A stretch of DNA of 64,000 nt. Origin: Microbacterium natoriense (GTDB taxonomy: Bacteria > Actinomycetota > Actinomycetes > Actinomycetales > Microbacteriaceae). Both the position numbers and the translations under genes were made by a program. Location: assembly GCF_030816295.1 (NCBI RefSeq), contig NZ_JAUSXV010000001.1, positions 1,488,001 through 1,552,000 of the forward strand, in the 5' to 3' direction. The stretch's first letter is position 1; each line of letters opens with the position of its first letter. The notes under the pieces were generated by a model, which worked only from the letters and a program-made list of their open reading frames with translations, did not search any database and was not told the DNA's origin. Below are positions 16,665 to 25,228 of this stretch, in pieces.

Positions 16665-16706
16665 CGCGTTTCGTCTCGCTCGCTGGCGCTCGCTCGCTCA
16701 ACGACC
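16665..16706 (-). repeat. Dispersed repeat family A, copy 1
   Basis: The segment reads GCGTTTCGTCTCGCT, then GCTCGCTCGCTCAACGACC. Its complement is the recurring word (G)TCGTTGAGCGAGC..GAGACGAAACGC, found again at 16800, 37498-37605, 38358-38469 and, as a fragment, at 21731. Confidence 0.7.
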
Positions 16707-16818
16707 CGCGGGCTGAGTCACCGTTCGTTGAGGGACGTTTCGACCCGCGGGCTGAGTCACCGGTCGTTGAGGGAGGCTTCGACCTGCGGGCTGAGCCGCC
16801 GGTCGTTGAGCGAGCGCA
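16702..16818 (+). repeat. Three tandem 39-bp units
   Basis: Units start at 16702, 16741 and 16780. Each begins CGACC(C/T)GCGGGCTGAG and contains a GTCGTTGAGGGA-like word. The third merges into a family A copy. Units are contiguous without spacers. Confidence 0.75.
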
Positions 16819-16893
16819 GCGAGACGAAACGCCTCATGCTCCGTAGAACATGAGGCGTTTCTTCTCGTCGCTGCGCTCCTCGCTCAACGACCG
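16800..16893. terminator. Terminator between TSUP gene and aspS, built from facing family A repeats
   Basis: A perfect 13-bp core stem GAAACGCCTCATG (16826-16838) / CATGAGGCGTTTC (16849-16861), loop 10 nt, is extended on both sides by family A copies in opposite orientation (16800 and up to 16893). The whole forms a ~40-bp imperfect hairpin between convergent genes. The right arm ends in TTTCTTCT for plus-strand reading. Confidence 0.8.
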
Positions 16894-16905
16894 GTGGTGC
16901 GAAGC

Positions 16906-18687
16906 TCAGGCCTCGGCATCCTCCGGCACGAAGTCGACTCCGGCCTCCTTGCGCTGCGCGTCGCTGATCGGCGCAGGTGCGGAGGTGAGCGGGTCGAAGC
17001 CGCCACCCGACTTCGGGAAGGCGATCACGTCGCGGATCGATTCGCTCTTCGACAGGTGCTGCAGCACGCGGTCCATGCCCAGCGCGATGCCGCCGTGCGG
17101 CGGGGCGCCGAACTTGAACGCGTCGAGCAGGAAGCCGAACTGCTCCTGCGCGACCTCGTCGCTGATGCCCATGACCTCGAAGACGCGCTTCTGCACGTCT
17201 TCGCGGTGGATGCGGATCGAGCCGCCGCCGAGCTCCGAGCCGTTGCACACGATGTCGTACGCGTAGGCGAGCGCAGACCCGGGGTCGGTGTCGAAGGTGT
17301 CCTGGAACTCGGGCTTCGGGCCGGTGAAGGCGTGGTGCACGGCCGTCCAGGCGCCGGCGCCCACGGCGACGTCGCCGGATGCCACGGCATCCGCTGCGGG
17401 CTCGAACATCGGTGCGTCGACCACCCAGGTGAACGCGAATTCATCGGGGTTCAGGTAGCCGAGGCGACGGCCGATCTCGACGCGCGCGGCGCCGAGGAGT
17501 GCACGCGACTCCTTGGTCGAGCCGGCGGCGAAGAACACGCAGTCGCCGGGTTCGGCGCCGACGAACGCGGCGAGGCCTGCCTGCTCGGCCTCGGAGAGGT
17601 TCTTCGCAGCGGGGCCCCCGAGGGATCCGTCTTCGTTGAAGAGCACGTAGGCGAGGCCGCGGGCGCCACGCTGCTTGGCCCAGTCCTGCCAGGCGTCGAG
17701 CGTCTTGCGCGGCTGCGAGGCACCACCGGGCATCCGCACCGCACCGACGTACTCGGCCTGGAACACGCGGAACGGCGTCTCCTTGAAGTACTCGGTCGCT
17801 TCGACTAGTTCGAGTCCGAAGCGCAGGTCGGGCTTGTCCGAGCCGTACTTCGCCATGGCCTCGGCATAGGTCATGCGCGGCAGCGGCGTCTGCACCTCGA
17901 CGCCGATCGTCTTCCACATCGCGACGACGAGCGACTCCATCAGAGCGATGACGTCTTCCTGGTCGACGAAGCTCATCTCGATGTCGAGCTGGGTGAACTC
18001 CGGCTGGCGGTCGGCCCGGAAGTCCTCGTCGCGGTAGCAGCGCGCGATCTGGAAGTACTTCTCGACGCCGCCGACCATGAGCAGCTGCTTGAACAGCTGA
18101 GGCGATTGCGGCAGGGCGTACCAGCTGCCGGGGTGCAGGCGAGCGGGCACGACGAAGTCACGGGCGCCCTCCGGGGTGGAGCGGGTGAGCGTCGGCGTCT
18201 CGACCTCGGTGAAGTCCTCGGCATGCAGCACGTCGCGCACAGCCTTGTAGACGTTCGAGCGCAGGCGAAGAGCGGATGCCGTCGCCGGACGCCGCAGGTC
18301 GAGGTAACGGTACTTCAGCCGCGCCTCCTCGCCCACGTTCTCGGTCTCGGCGAGCGCCGTGGAGACCTGGAAGGGCAGCGGCGCGGATTCGTTCAGCACC
18401 ACGACGTCGCTCGCGATGAGCTCGATCTCGCCGGTCGGCAGGTTGGGGTTCTCGTTGCCGTCGGGGCGACGGGACACCTCGCCGGTGACTTTGAGGACGA
18501 ACTCGTTGCGCAGCGGGTGGGCCACCTCTTCGTCGCGGATGACGACCTGGGCGATGCCCGATGCATCCCGCAGATCGATGAACGCGACTCCTCCGTGATC
18601 ACGACGACGATCGACCCAGCCCGTGAGGGTGACGGTCTGACCGATGTTCTCTGCTCGCAGGGAGCCTGCGGAGTGAGTGCGAAGCAC
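16906..18687 (-). CDS. aspS: Aspartyl-tRNA synthetase (bacterial type)
   Basis: 593 residues, full length for bacterial AspRS. It charges tRNA-Asp with aspartate. An OB-fold anticodon domain (about 1-105; [23 protein letters not shown]) precedes the class II core with motif 2 ([22 protein letters not shown], near residues 215-232), the bacterial GAD insertion (about 285-420), and motif 3 ([13 protein letters not shown], near the C terminus). The GTG start at 18687 follows AGGAGG. Actinobacteria that use GatCAB often have a non-discriminating AspRS; this cannot be decided here. Confidence 0.97.
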   Translation of the reverse strand: MLRTHSAGSLRAENIGQTVTLTGWVDRRRDHGGVAFIDLRDASGIAQVVIRDEEVAHPLRNEFVLKVTGEVSRRPDGNENPNLPTGEIELIASDVVVLNESAPLPFQVSTALAETENVGEEARLKYRYLDLRRPATASALRLRSNVYKAVRDVLHAEDFTEVETPTLTRSTPEGARDFVVPARLHPGSWYALPQSPQLFKQLLMVGGVEKYFQIARCYRDEDFRADRQPEFTQLDIEMSFVDQEDVIALMESLVVAMWKTIGVEVQTPLPRMTYAEAMAKYGSDKPDLRFGLELVEATEYFKETPFRVFQAEYVGAVRMPGGASQPRKTLDAWQDWAKQRGARGLAYVLFNEDGSLGGPAAKNLSEAEQAGLAAFVGAEPGDCVFFAAGSTKESRALLGAARVEIGRRLGYLNPDEFAFTWVVDAPMFEPAADAVASGDVAVGAGAWTAVHHAFTGPKPEFQDTFDTDPGSALAYAYDIVCNGSELGGGSIRIHREDVQKRVFEVMGISDEVAQEQFGFLLDAFKFGAPPHGGIALGMDRVLQHLSKSESIRDVIAFPKSGGGFDPLTSAPAPISDAQRKEAGVDFVPEDAEA

Positions 18688-18726
18688 GGAGGATTCCTCC
18701 TGATCTGGGAAATGGTGAACCCGGCA

Positions 18727-18754
18727 AGTCTACCGGGGACGCTTTCAGTAGACT
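18727..18754. promoter_or_regulatory. Divergent -10 boxes for aspS and the phosphatase unit
   Basis: TAGACT occurs on the minus strand at 18727-18732 (towards aspS) and on the plus strand at 18749-18754 (towards 18793). The -35 boxes are weak. Confidence 0.45.
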
Positions 18755-18792
18755 CGCCAGCGCTGACCCCGTTCCTCTCATGAAAGGCCGTC

Positions 18793-18885
18793 ATGCGTCT
18801 CGCCTCTGATGTCTTCTGCGACGGCGATCTCTTCGCTGCAGCGACCCGCATCGTCCCGCTCGCCGCAGGGCGTCGACGGGCATGA
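18793..18885 (+). CDS. 30-residue ORF overlapping the phosphatase start
   Basis: An ATG with GAAAGG upstream opens a 30-codon frame (MRLASDVFCDGD at its start, AAGRRRA at its end) whose TGA overlaps the ATG of the histidine phosphatase (ATGA). It may be a real small protein, a leader that couples translation, or chance. No family is recognised. Confidence 0.35.
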   Translation: MRLASDVFCDGDLFAAATRIVPLAAGRRRA

Positions 18886-19505
18886 CGGCGTCGCGACTGC
18901 ATCTGGTCAGGCACGGCGAGGTGCACAATCCCGGACGCGTGCTGTACGGGAGGCTGCCCGGGTACGGCCTGAGCGAGGCAGGACGGCGGATGACGTGGGC
19001 CGCCGCCGAGCACGTGCGCGACTTCGATCGACCGGTGACGTCGCTGATCGCCTCGCCTCTGCAGCGCACTCAGGAGTCGGCCGAACCGTTCACCGAGATC
19101 TTCGGGCTCACGCCCGTGCTCGATGAGCGCGTGATCGAGCCTGCCAACGTGTTCGAGGGCACGCGGATGCGCCGCTCGCTGATGGACCCCAGGAACTGGT
19201 GGCACCTTCGGCGCCCCTCGGTGCCGAGCTGGGGTGAGCCGTACTCATCCATCGCAGAGCGGATGCTGTCTGCGATGGATGAGGCCTGGCACGCGGCCCC
19301 GGACGGCGACGTGGTCGTCGTGTCGCACCAGGCGCCGATCTGGATCACGCATCTCCGGGTCGCGGGTCTCCCGCTTCGGCACGACCCGCGCACGCGGCGC
19401 TGCGCGCTGTCGAGCGTGACCTCGTTCGAGCGCGTCGGCGATGTGTGGCGCGAGGTCGAGTACGCGGAGCCCGCCGCCGACGGAATCGATCTCGGCGCGG
19501 TCTGA
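18882..19505 (+). CDS. Histidine phosphatase superfamily protein (phosphoglycerate-mutase-like)
   Basis: 207 residues. The catalytic motif LHLVRHGEVHNP (RHG at about residues 10-12) and the second histidine region VVVVSHQAPIWITHL are intact, along with an Arg in the SPLQRTQESAEPF motif. This is the phosphatase branch rather than a true glycolytic mutase, judged by length and context. Substrate unknown. Its ATG overlaps the stop of the 30-codon frame, and there is no good SD of its own, supporting coupling. Confidence 0.9.
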   Translation: MTASRLHLVRHGEVHNPGRVLYGRLPGYGLSEAGRRMTWAAAEHVRDFDRPVTSLIASPLQRTQESAEPFTEIFGLTPVLDERVIEPANVFEGTRMRRSLMDPRNWWHLRRPSVPSWGEPYSSIAERMLSAMDEAWHAAPDGDVVVVSHQAPIWITHLRVAGLPLRHDPRTRRCALSSVTSFERVGDVWREVEYAEPAADGIDLGAV

Positions 19506-19521
19506 CCCCGTCGTTCGACGC

Positions 19522-20424
19522 TCACTGACCGGCGCTCAGCGCCTTGACGATGCCGGTCGCGGCCAGCTGACCGGCCGCAGCCGCGAGCAGCACCGACGCC
19601 ATCGCCCCCGGGAGAGCCGCGCGGTGGGCAAGGTCACCCGCCGCCGAGACGCCGGGCACGGAGGTGGCGCCGAAGTCGTCGATCTCGATCGCGCCCGAGG
19701 GCAGCATGGCCAGACCCAGCTGCTCGGCGAACGGGGCGCGCTGGCGCATCTCGACCGAGGCGACGAAGACTCCGGCGACCGACATCGACGAGCCGCCCGC
19801 CGTGACGATCACATCGGCGCCGTCGCCTTCGACCCCGTCTACAGGCATGGCGCTCACGCGGGCTCCGCGCTCCTCCAGCATCCGCCGTTCTTCTTTCGAG
19901 AAGTCACCGCCGACGGGGAACACCGAGATGGCTCCGACGAAGCGCCCGAGCAGACTGATCAGGTGCTCGGCGCGGGCCGCGGCGCCCAGGATCGCGATGG
20001 GCCTGCCTGCGTGTTCGTGGCCGTCGCAGAACGGGCAGCTGAAGGCGCGCGTCCCCCAGAGCGCGGCCAGTCCCGGGACCTCCGGCAGATCGTCGGCGAC
20101 GCCTGTCGCCAGGACGATCCGGCGGGCGGACACCTCGGTCCCGCCGACGAGTCGCACCGTGAAGTCGCCCTCACGGCCCGAGATGTGCGAGGCGCCCACG
20201 TCGCGGATCTCCACGTCGGGGTACTCGGCGAGCTGCCCTCGGGCGGTGGCGCGGAACTCCGAGGGAGGAGTGCCGTCGTTGGCCACGACGTTGTGCATGT
20301 GCAGCACGGTGCCGTTGCGGTACTCGCCGGAGTCCAGGAGCAGGGTCGAACGGTGCATCCGCCCGAGCGTCAACGCCGCCTGCAGGCCGGCAGGGCCGGC
20401 GCCGATCACGATCACGTCGTACAT
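19522..20424 (-). CDS. Thioredoxin-reductase-like FAD/NAD(P) oxidoreductase (CPFC)
   Basis: 300 residues. The FAD-binding GxGxxG motif is at the N terminus (VIVIGAGPAGLQAA), an NAD(P) motif in AILGAAARAEHL, and a Cys-x-x-Cys pair in CPFCDGHE (about residues 137-140), where classic TrxB has CATC. C-terminal FAD motif TSVPGVSAAGD is intact. It resembles the small TrxR-like proteins often paired with MerR-type regulators. The divergent merR-like gene and a palindrome over its start suggest redox- or electrophile-responsive control. Confidence 0.88.
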   Translation of the reverse strand: MYDVIVIGAGPAGLQAALTLGRMHRSTLLLDSGEYRNGTVLHMHNVVANDGTPPSEFRATARGQLAEYPDVEIRDVGASHISGREGDFTVRLVGGTEVSARRIVLATGVADDLPEVPGLAALWGTRAFSCPFCDGHEHAGRPIAILGAAARAEHLISLLGRFVGAISVFPVGGDFSKEERRMLEERGARVSAMPVDGVEGDGADVIVTAGGSSMSVAGVFVASVEMRQRAPFAEQLGLAMLPSGAIEIDDFGATSVPGVSAAGDLAHRAALPGAMASVLLAAAAGQLAATGIVKALSAGQ

Positions 20425-20461
20425 GAGTGGGTCCTCTCGTCTTGCTTTCGAGCTCAGTCTG

Positions 20462-20485
20462 TGACTTCATGTCAACATGAAGTCA
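20462..20485. promoter_or_regulatory. MerR-type operator between the flavoprotein and regulator genes
   Basis: TGACTTCATG-TCAA-CATGAAGTCA is a perfect 10-bp inverted repeat. On the minus strand TTGACT begins at 20486, and a weak CAGACT stands 19 nt later, the long spacer expected for a MerR-activated promoter. The repeat also covers the regulator's ATG at 20477, so it could repress itself. Confidence 0.7.
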
Positions 20486-20881
20486 AGTGCTGAGCATCCG
20501 TGGTCCGTAGGCGACGTGGCGGCTCGCTTCGATCTGCCGACCAACGTGCTCCGGCACTGGGAGACGGTGGGCCTGCTACGGCCGGAGCGGGATGCCGCCG
20601 GCCGGCGCCGGTACGGCGAGGATGACGTCGTGCGCATCGCCGTGATCCAGCGCAGCAAGGCCGCAGGGATGAGCCTCGAGCAGATCGGGGTGCTGCTGGA
20701 CGACGGCAGTGCGGGTCGCCACCAAGTGCTGCAGGCGCATCTCGACGACCTCGATCGGCGCATGGACGAGATGCGTCGCTCGAAGGCGATGACCGAGCAC
20801 GCGATGCAGTGCAGCGCCCACGACATCGCCATGTGCCCCAAGTTCCGGCAGGGCGTCGCGGACGTCCTCGCGCGCTTCTGA
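20477..20881 (+). CDS. MerR-family transcriptional regulator
   Basis: 134 residues. The winged HTH is at residues 8-45 (WSVGDVAARFDLPTNVLRHWE) with the RRRY wing typical of MerR, and a dimerising helix after residue 80. Near the C terminus, Cys in MQCSAHDIAMCPKF (two Cys and a His) could sense redox or metal. It sits over its operator and faces the flavoprotein gene, its likely target. Confidence 0.9.
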   Translation: MKSSAEHPWSVGDVAARFDLPTNVLRHWETVGLLRPERDAAGRRRYGEDDVVRIAVIQRSKAAGMSLEQIGVLLDDGSAGRHQVLQAHLDDLDRRMDEMRRSKAMTEHAMQCSAHDIAMCPKFRQGVADVLARF

Positions 20882-20920
20882 CGACGGCCTGCATCCGGCC
20901 CACGCATAGGAACCCCTGCG

Positions 20921-20926
20921 TACACT
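20921..20926 (+). promoter_or_regulatory. -10 element (TACACT) of a probably leaderless promoter
   Basis: TACACT ends 7 nt before the GTG at 20934, placing the start of transcription at or next to the start codon of the cytochrome c maturation operon. Confidence 0.5.
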
Positions 20927-20933
20927 GGGATTC

Positions 20934-21584
20934 GTGCCTGTCGCGCCTGTGAACACCCCGATGCGCAGCGGCCGCCGCTCCCGCATCCGCTTCGTCCGTG
21001 GTGCGGTCGGAGCCGCGCTCGCCGCGATCGTCGTCGTCGGTCTGAGCGCGTGCGCTCCCGATCCGGTGAGCGATTCCTTCCTCAGCGGAGACAACAACGG
21101 CTATGTCGCAGCGGACGGCGCGATCGTCGAGATCCCCGTGGCAGACCGAGGCGAACCGGTCGATTTCGGAGGCGTCACCGAGAACGGCGAGAAGTTCTCC
21201 AGCGCCGACATCGCGGGCCAGGTCACGGTCGTCAACTTCTGGTACGCGGGCTGCGCGCCCTGCCGGGTCGAGGCGGACTTCCTCGAGACCGTCTGGCAGA
21301 AGTTCGACGGCGAGGGCGTCTCTTTCATCGGCGTCAACACACGTGATCAGGCCGACACGGCCAAGGCCTTCTCGGAGGAGTACAGCATCACGTACCCGAG
21401 CCTGATCGACGTCGACACCGCCGAGGCGAAGCTCGCCTTCGCCGAGGCCGTGCCGATCCAGGCCACCCCGACGACGCTCGTGCTCGACAAGCAGGGCCGC
21501 GTCGCGGCCCGCATCATCGGCCCGATCGACAGCCCCTCCATCCTCTCCACGCTCGTCAAGGACGCACTCGCGGAGAAGTCGTGA
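20934..21584 (+). CDS. TlpA/ResA-like thiol-disulfide oxidoreductase lipoprotein
   Basis: 216 residues. A signal segment ends in lipobox LSAC (Cys40), so the thioredoxin domain is outside the membrane. The redox pair is CAPC (Cys107/Cys110) in NFWYAGCAPCRVEADF, with cis-Pro in IQATPTT. It reduces apocytochrome c cysteines before haem attachment, using electrons from CcdA encoded next. The stop overlaps the ccdA ATG. First gene of the operon 20934-25179. Confidence 0.92.
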   Translation: MPVAPVNTPMRSGRRSRIRFVRGAVGAALAAIVVVGLSACAPDPVSDSFLSGDNNGYVAADGAIVEIPVADRGEPVDFGGVTENGEKFSSADIAGQVTVVNFWYAGCAPCRVEADFLETVWQKFDGEGVSFIGVNTRDQADTAKAFSEEYSITYPSLIDVDTAEAKLAFAEAVPIQATPTTLVLDKQGRVAARIIGPIDSPSILSTLVKDALAEKS

Positions 21585-22369
21585 ACCCCGACGCCATCAT
21601 CGGCTCGGGTGCACTGTGGATCGCGGTCCCGGTCGCGATGCTCGCCGGACTCCTGTCGTTCCTGTCGCCGTGCGTTCTGCCGCTCGTGCCGGGGTACCTC
21701 GGATTCCTCGGCGGGGCCGTGGCGGGCGGAGGCGTTTCGTCTCGCTCCGCCCCTTCTACAGGCTCAGGGACCCAGGCAGGTGCGACTCCCGTCCGCCGCC
21801 AGCTCGTGCTCGGCGTGCTGCTGTTCATCCTGGGCTTCAGCGTCGTCTTCATCGGCATCACCGCGCTCAGCGGCACGGTCGGCGTCTTCCTGCTGCGCTG
21901 GGGCGACCTGATCACGCGCGTCCTCGGCGCGGTGATCATCCTGATGGGACTCGTCTTCCTCGGATTCTTCGGCTTCGCGCAGCGCGAGCTCCGCTTCCAC
22001 GTCGATTCCAAGGCGGGGATGATCGGCGCCCCGCTGCTGGGGATCGCACTCGGCATCGGCTGGGCGCCCTGCATGGGGCCGACTCTCAGCGCGATCGTCG
22101 CGCTCTCGTTCAACTCGGGCGACCCGGTCCGAGCGAGCTTCCTGGGTCTCGCGTACTCGCTGGGTCTCGGCATCCCGTTCCTGCTCGTCGCCCTCGGCTT
22201 CGGCTGGGCGACCAGGACCGTCGGGTTCCTCCGACGCCACATCCGCATCGTGAACATCATCGGCGGCGTCCTGCTCATCGTGCTCGGCGTCCTGATGGTG
22301 TCCGGGCTGTGGACCGACATCATGTCGCGACTGACGGCGGTGATGGGCAGTGTCATCCTCCCGCTCTGA
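21581..22369 (+). CDS. ccdA: CcdA/DsbD-like transmembrane electron carrier
   Basis: 262 residues with six transmembrane helices. The redox cysteines are in FLSPCVLPLVPGYLGF (Cys31) and WAPCMGPTLS (about Cys164). It passes electrons across the membrane to the TlpA protein. The loop between helices 1 and 2 carries an Arg/Ser-rich insert (SSRSAPSTGSGTQAGATP, about residues 52-69) encoded by a dispersed repeat (21731-21775), absent from the core family pattern. Confidence 0.93.
   Translation: MNPDAIIGSGALWIAVPVAMLAGLLSFLSPCVLPLVPGYLGFLGGAVAGGGVSSRSAPSTGSGTQAGATPVRRQLVLGVLLFILGFSVVFIGITALSGTVGVFLLRWGDLITRVLGAVIILMGLVFLGFFGFAQRELRFHVDSKAGMIGAPLLGIALGIGWAPCMGPTLSAIVALSFNSGDPVRASFLGLAYSLGLGIPFLLVALGFGWATRTVGFLRRHIRIVNIIGGVLLIVLGVLMVSGLWTDIMSRLTAVMGSVILPL
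21731..21775 (+). repeat. Dispersed repeat family B copy 1 (with family A fragment), inside ccdA
   Basis: CCCTTCTACAGGCTCAGGG followed by ACCCAG (21751-21775), preceded by GGCGTTTCGTCTCGCTCCGC, a fragment of family A. It is read in frame as SSRSAPSTGSGTQ. Confidence 0.8.
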
Positions 22370-22400
22370 CCTCACTGACCAGAACGACCAGAAGGACTCC

Positions 22401-24194
22401 GTGGAAACCGACCCTCTGCGCCCGTCGGATCACATCGACGGCGACGACACGATCACCCAGCCGAGGCTCGGTTTCGTCGGCTGGCTGCGGTGGGGATGGC
22501 GTCAGCTCACCTCGATGCGCACGGCACTCATCTTGCTGCTGGTGCTCGCGATCGCCGCGATCCCCGGCTCGATCTTCCCGCAGCGCATGGCGGATCCGAA
22601 CGGCGTCACGCAGTGGCAGCGCGACAATCCCGATCTCTTCCCGGTGCTCGACGCGCTGAAGATGTTCGACGTGTACCTGTCGCCGTGGTTCTCGGCGATC
22701 TACCTGCTGCTGTTCACCTCGCTCGTCGGCTGCGTGATCCCGCGCATCAAGCATCATGCGAAGGCGCTGCAGGCCCGGCCGCCCCGCACTCCGGCCCGGC
22801 TGAAGAGGCTGGCCGACTTCCGCGACGTGACCCGCGCTTCGACGGGCTCAGCGACCCAGGGGGCGGATGCCGCGGCCGACGCCGCTGCGACGATCGACAT
22901 CGCGCAGAAGCAGCTGAAGGCGCTCGGCTACCGCGTGGAGCGCTACGACGACAAACGCGCGTTCTCGGTATCGGCCGAGCGCGGGTACTGGCGCGAGACC
23001 GGCAACCTCATCTTCCACATCGCCCTGGTCGGCGTGCTCATCACGGTCGGCGTGGGCGGCGGCTTCGCCTACACCGGCCAGCGCGTGCTCGTCGAGGGGG
23101 AGACGTTCGCGAACACGCTGCTCGACTACGACTCTATGAATCGAGGGCGCTTCGTCGGCGACGGCGCGCTGACGCCCTACTCGATGCGACTCGATACCTT
23201 CGATGTGACGTACCAGCCGTACGGTGAGCCCGGTTCGGGTCAGGCCGGCGACTTCTCGGCGAACATGACGGTCAAGGAAGACGGGCACAAGCGCACAGGC
23301 TCGGTGAAGGTCAACCATCCGCTGGAGGTGGGCGGGGACCGGGTATATCTGCTCGGCAACGGCTACGCGCCCACCATCACGGTCCGCGACGCCGAGGGGA
23401 AGGTCGTCTTCACGAACAGCGTGCCGTTCCTCCCGCAGGACAACAACCTGTTCTCCGTGGGCATCGTCAAGGTGACCGATGGGATGCCGGAGCAGCTCGG
23501 AATCCGCGGGCGCGGGCTGTTCTATCCGACGGCGGCGGCGGGCAAGGACGGCGCGATCGCCTCCGCCTACGGCGACCTGTTCAACCCCACGCTCACGCTC
23601 GACGTGTTCGAGGGCGATCTGGGCATCGACGACGGCACGCCGCGATCGGTCTACGTGCTCGACACCACGGATCTCACCCAGCTCACCGGTCGAGCGATCG
23701 GGGAGGAGTCGATCGAGCTCACCCCCGGAAAGACCGCCGATCTGCCGAACGGCCTCGGCACCGTGACCTTCGAAGACGAGTCTCCCGCCGGAGCGACCGA
23801 CCTCACCCAGTCGGTGAAGAGGTTCGCGTCGTTGCAGATCCATCACGACTCGTCGTCGGTGTGGGTGCTCGTCTTCGCGCTCCTCGCGCTCGGAGGTCTG
23901 ATGCTCGCCCTGTTCGTTCCGCGCCGGCGCGTGTGGGTCAAGGCTGTCGCTGCCGGCGATGGCGTGACCCTCGAGTACGCCGCCCTCGCCCGTGGCGAGG
24001 ATCCGACGCTCGCGGCGGCGGTCGACGACCTCGTCGCCGGTCACGCCCGACTGCTCGACGCCGCCGGCGTCACGTCGGCCGTGCCCCGATCGTCGAGCGA
24101 GGACGGCGACGCCGACCGAGACGAAGCGCCCGATTCCGCAGCATCTGCCGAAGAACTCGAGCCCCCGGCATCCGACACCCCGAAAGTAGACTGA
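22401..24194 (+). CDS. resB: Cytochrome c biogenesis protein ResB
   Basis: 597 residues. Three N-terminal membrane segments (RWGWRQLTSMRTALILLLVL, then two more up to about residue 235) precede a large outside domain (about 240-480) and a last helix near residue 500, as in ResB/Ccs1 of System II. With CcsB it forms the haem handling and attachment complex. The GTG at 22401 follows GAAGGA; a GTG at 22350 inside ccdA is possible. An in-frame repeat at 22835-22859 adds ASTGSATQGADA in a cytoplasmic stretch. Confidence 0.92.
   Translation: METDPLRPSDHIDGDDTITQPRLGFVGWLRWGWRQLTSMRTALILLLVLAIAAIPGSIFPQRMADPNGVTQWQRDNPDLFPVLDALKMFDVYLSPWFSAIYLLLFTSLVGCVIPRIKHHAKALQARPPRTPARLKRLADFRDVTRASTGSATQGADAAADAAATIDIAQKQLKALGYRVERYDDKRAFSVSAERGYWRETGNLIFHIALVGVLITVGVGGGFAYTGQRVLVEGETFANTLLDYDSMNRGRFVGDGALTPYSMRLDTFDVTYQPYGEPGSGQAGDFSANMTVKEDGHKRTGSVKVNHPLEVGGDRVYLLGNGYAPTITVRDAEGKVVFTNSVPFLPQDNNLFSVGIVKVTDGMPEQLGIRGRGLFYPTAAAGKDGAIASAYGDLFNPTLTLDVFEGDLGIDDGTPRSVYVLDTTDLTQLTGRAIGEESIELTPGKTADLPNGLGTVTFEDESPAGATDLTQSVKRFASLQIHHDSSSVWVLVFALLALGGLMLALFVPRRRVWVKAVAAGDGVTLEYAALARGEDPTLAAAVDDLVAGHARLLDAAGVTSAVPRSSSEDGDADRDEAPDSAASAEELEPPASDTPKVD
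22835..22859 (+). repeat. Dispersed repeat family B copy 2, inside resB
   Basis: CGCTTCGACGGGCTCAGCG then ACCCAG; read in frame as ASTGSATQ between membrane segments. Confidence 0.75.
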
Positions 24195-24198
24195 CAGC

Positions 24199-25179
24199 AT
24201 GTTCGATCTCTCCGTGATCTCGCCGGTCCTGCTGTGGACCGCGATCGCGATCTACGCGGCGTCGTTCGTGGCCTACGCCTTCGACCTCGCCCGCCGCTCG
24301 CAGGCGACCGCGGATGCGCAGACGGTTCGCGAGCGCGAACTGGTCGGCGCCGGCGCTCGCAGCGGCTCCGGCGCGGTCACGCCTACCGGAGCCCCCGTCG
24401 ATCCGGCACCGCAGCGGTTCGTGATGGCGCGCATCGGCACCTCGCTGATGGTCCTGGCGTGGGTGTTCCACCTCGCCGCGGTCGTCACCCGCAGCATCGC
24501 CGCCGGCCGTGTGCCCTGGGCCAACCTGTACGAGTTCGCGATGATCGGCACGCTGCTGATCGTGCTCGTCTACCTCATCGTCCTCACCCGCATCGACCTG
24601 CGTTACCTCGGCACCTTCATCACCGGACTCGTGGTGATCCTGCTCGGACTCGCGGCGACGAACTTCTACGTCGCCGTCACCCCGCTGATGGATCCCCTCA
24701 AGAGCATCTGGCTGATCATCCACGTGTTCGTCGCTTCGCTCGGAACGGCCTTCTTCGCCTTGGCGTTCGCGCTGTCGGCGCTGCAGCTCATGCAGTCACG
24801 ACGAGAGCGTCTGGTTCGCGAAGGCGCGGCGAAGACGGGTCCCGGATTCCTGCGCACGCTTCCCCTGTCCGACCGCCTCGAGAGCCTCGCGTATCGCTTC
24901 TCGATCATCGGGTTCATCCTGTGGACCTTCACGCTCATCGCCGGAGCGATCTGGGCGCAGGACGCCTGGGGTCGCTACTGGGGCTTCGACGTCAAGGAGA
25001 CCTGGACCTTCGTGATCTGGGTCATCTACGCCGGCTACATCCACGCGCGTGCGACGCGCGGCTGGCGCGGCAATCCCTCGGCCTGGCTGTCGATCGTCGG
25101 CTTCGCCGCCGTGATGTTCAACTTCACGATCGTGAACGTCTTCTTCAAGGGCCTGCACGCGTACTCCGGCCTGAGCTGA
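24199..25179 (+). CDS. ccsB: Cytochrome c biogenesis protein CcsB (haem-handling)
   Basis: 326 residues, about eight transmembrane helices. The haem-binding tryptophan-rich motif is WGRYWGFDVKETW (near residue 256-268), with further conserved WVFHLAAVVTR upstream. It is the CcsA-type partner of ResB. Five nt after the resB stop, so the same operon. Together with TlpA and CcdA this gives a complete System II set. Confidence 0.95.
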   Translation: MFDLSVISPVLLWTAIAIYAASFVAYAFDLARRSQATADAQTVRERELVGAGARSGSGAVTPTGAPVDPAPQRFVMARIGTSLMVLAWVFHLAAVVTRSIAAGRVPWANLYEFAMIGTLLIVLVYLIVLTRIDLRYLGTFITGLVVILLGLAATNFYVAVTPLMDPLKSIWLIIHVFVASLGTAFFALAFALSALQLMQSRRERLVREGAAKTGPGFLRTLPLSDRLESLAYRFSIIGFILWTFTLIAGAIWAQDAWGRYWGFDVKETWTFVIWVIYAGYIHARATRGWRGNPSAWLSIVGFAAVMFNFTIVNVFFKGLHAYSGLS

Positions 25180-25228
25180 GCCCTCGGCGGGCTGTCATGA
25201 CGCCCGTCGGCCGCGGTGCGTCCGGGGG

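Noticed and set aside
16702..16818. CRISPR-like tandem repeat
   Set aside because: Units are contiguous 39-mers without spacers, only three copies, no cas genes; they belong to a dispersed repeat family.
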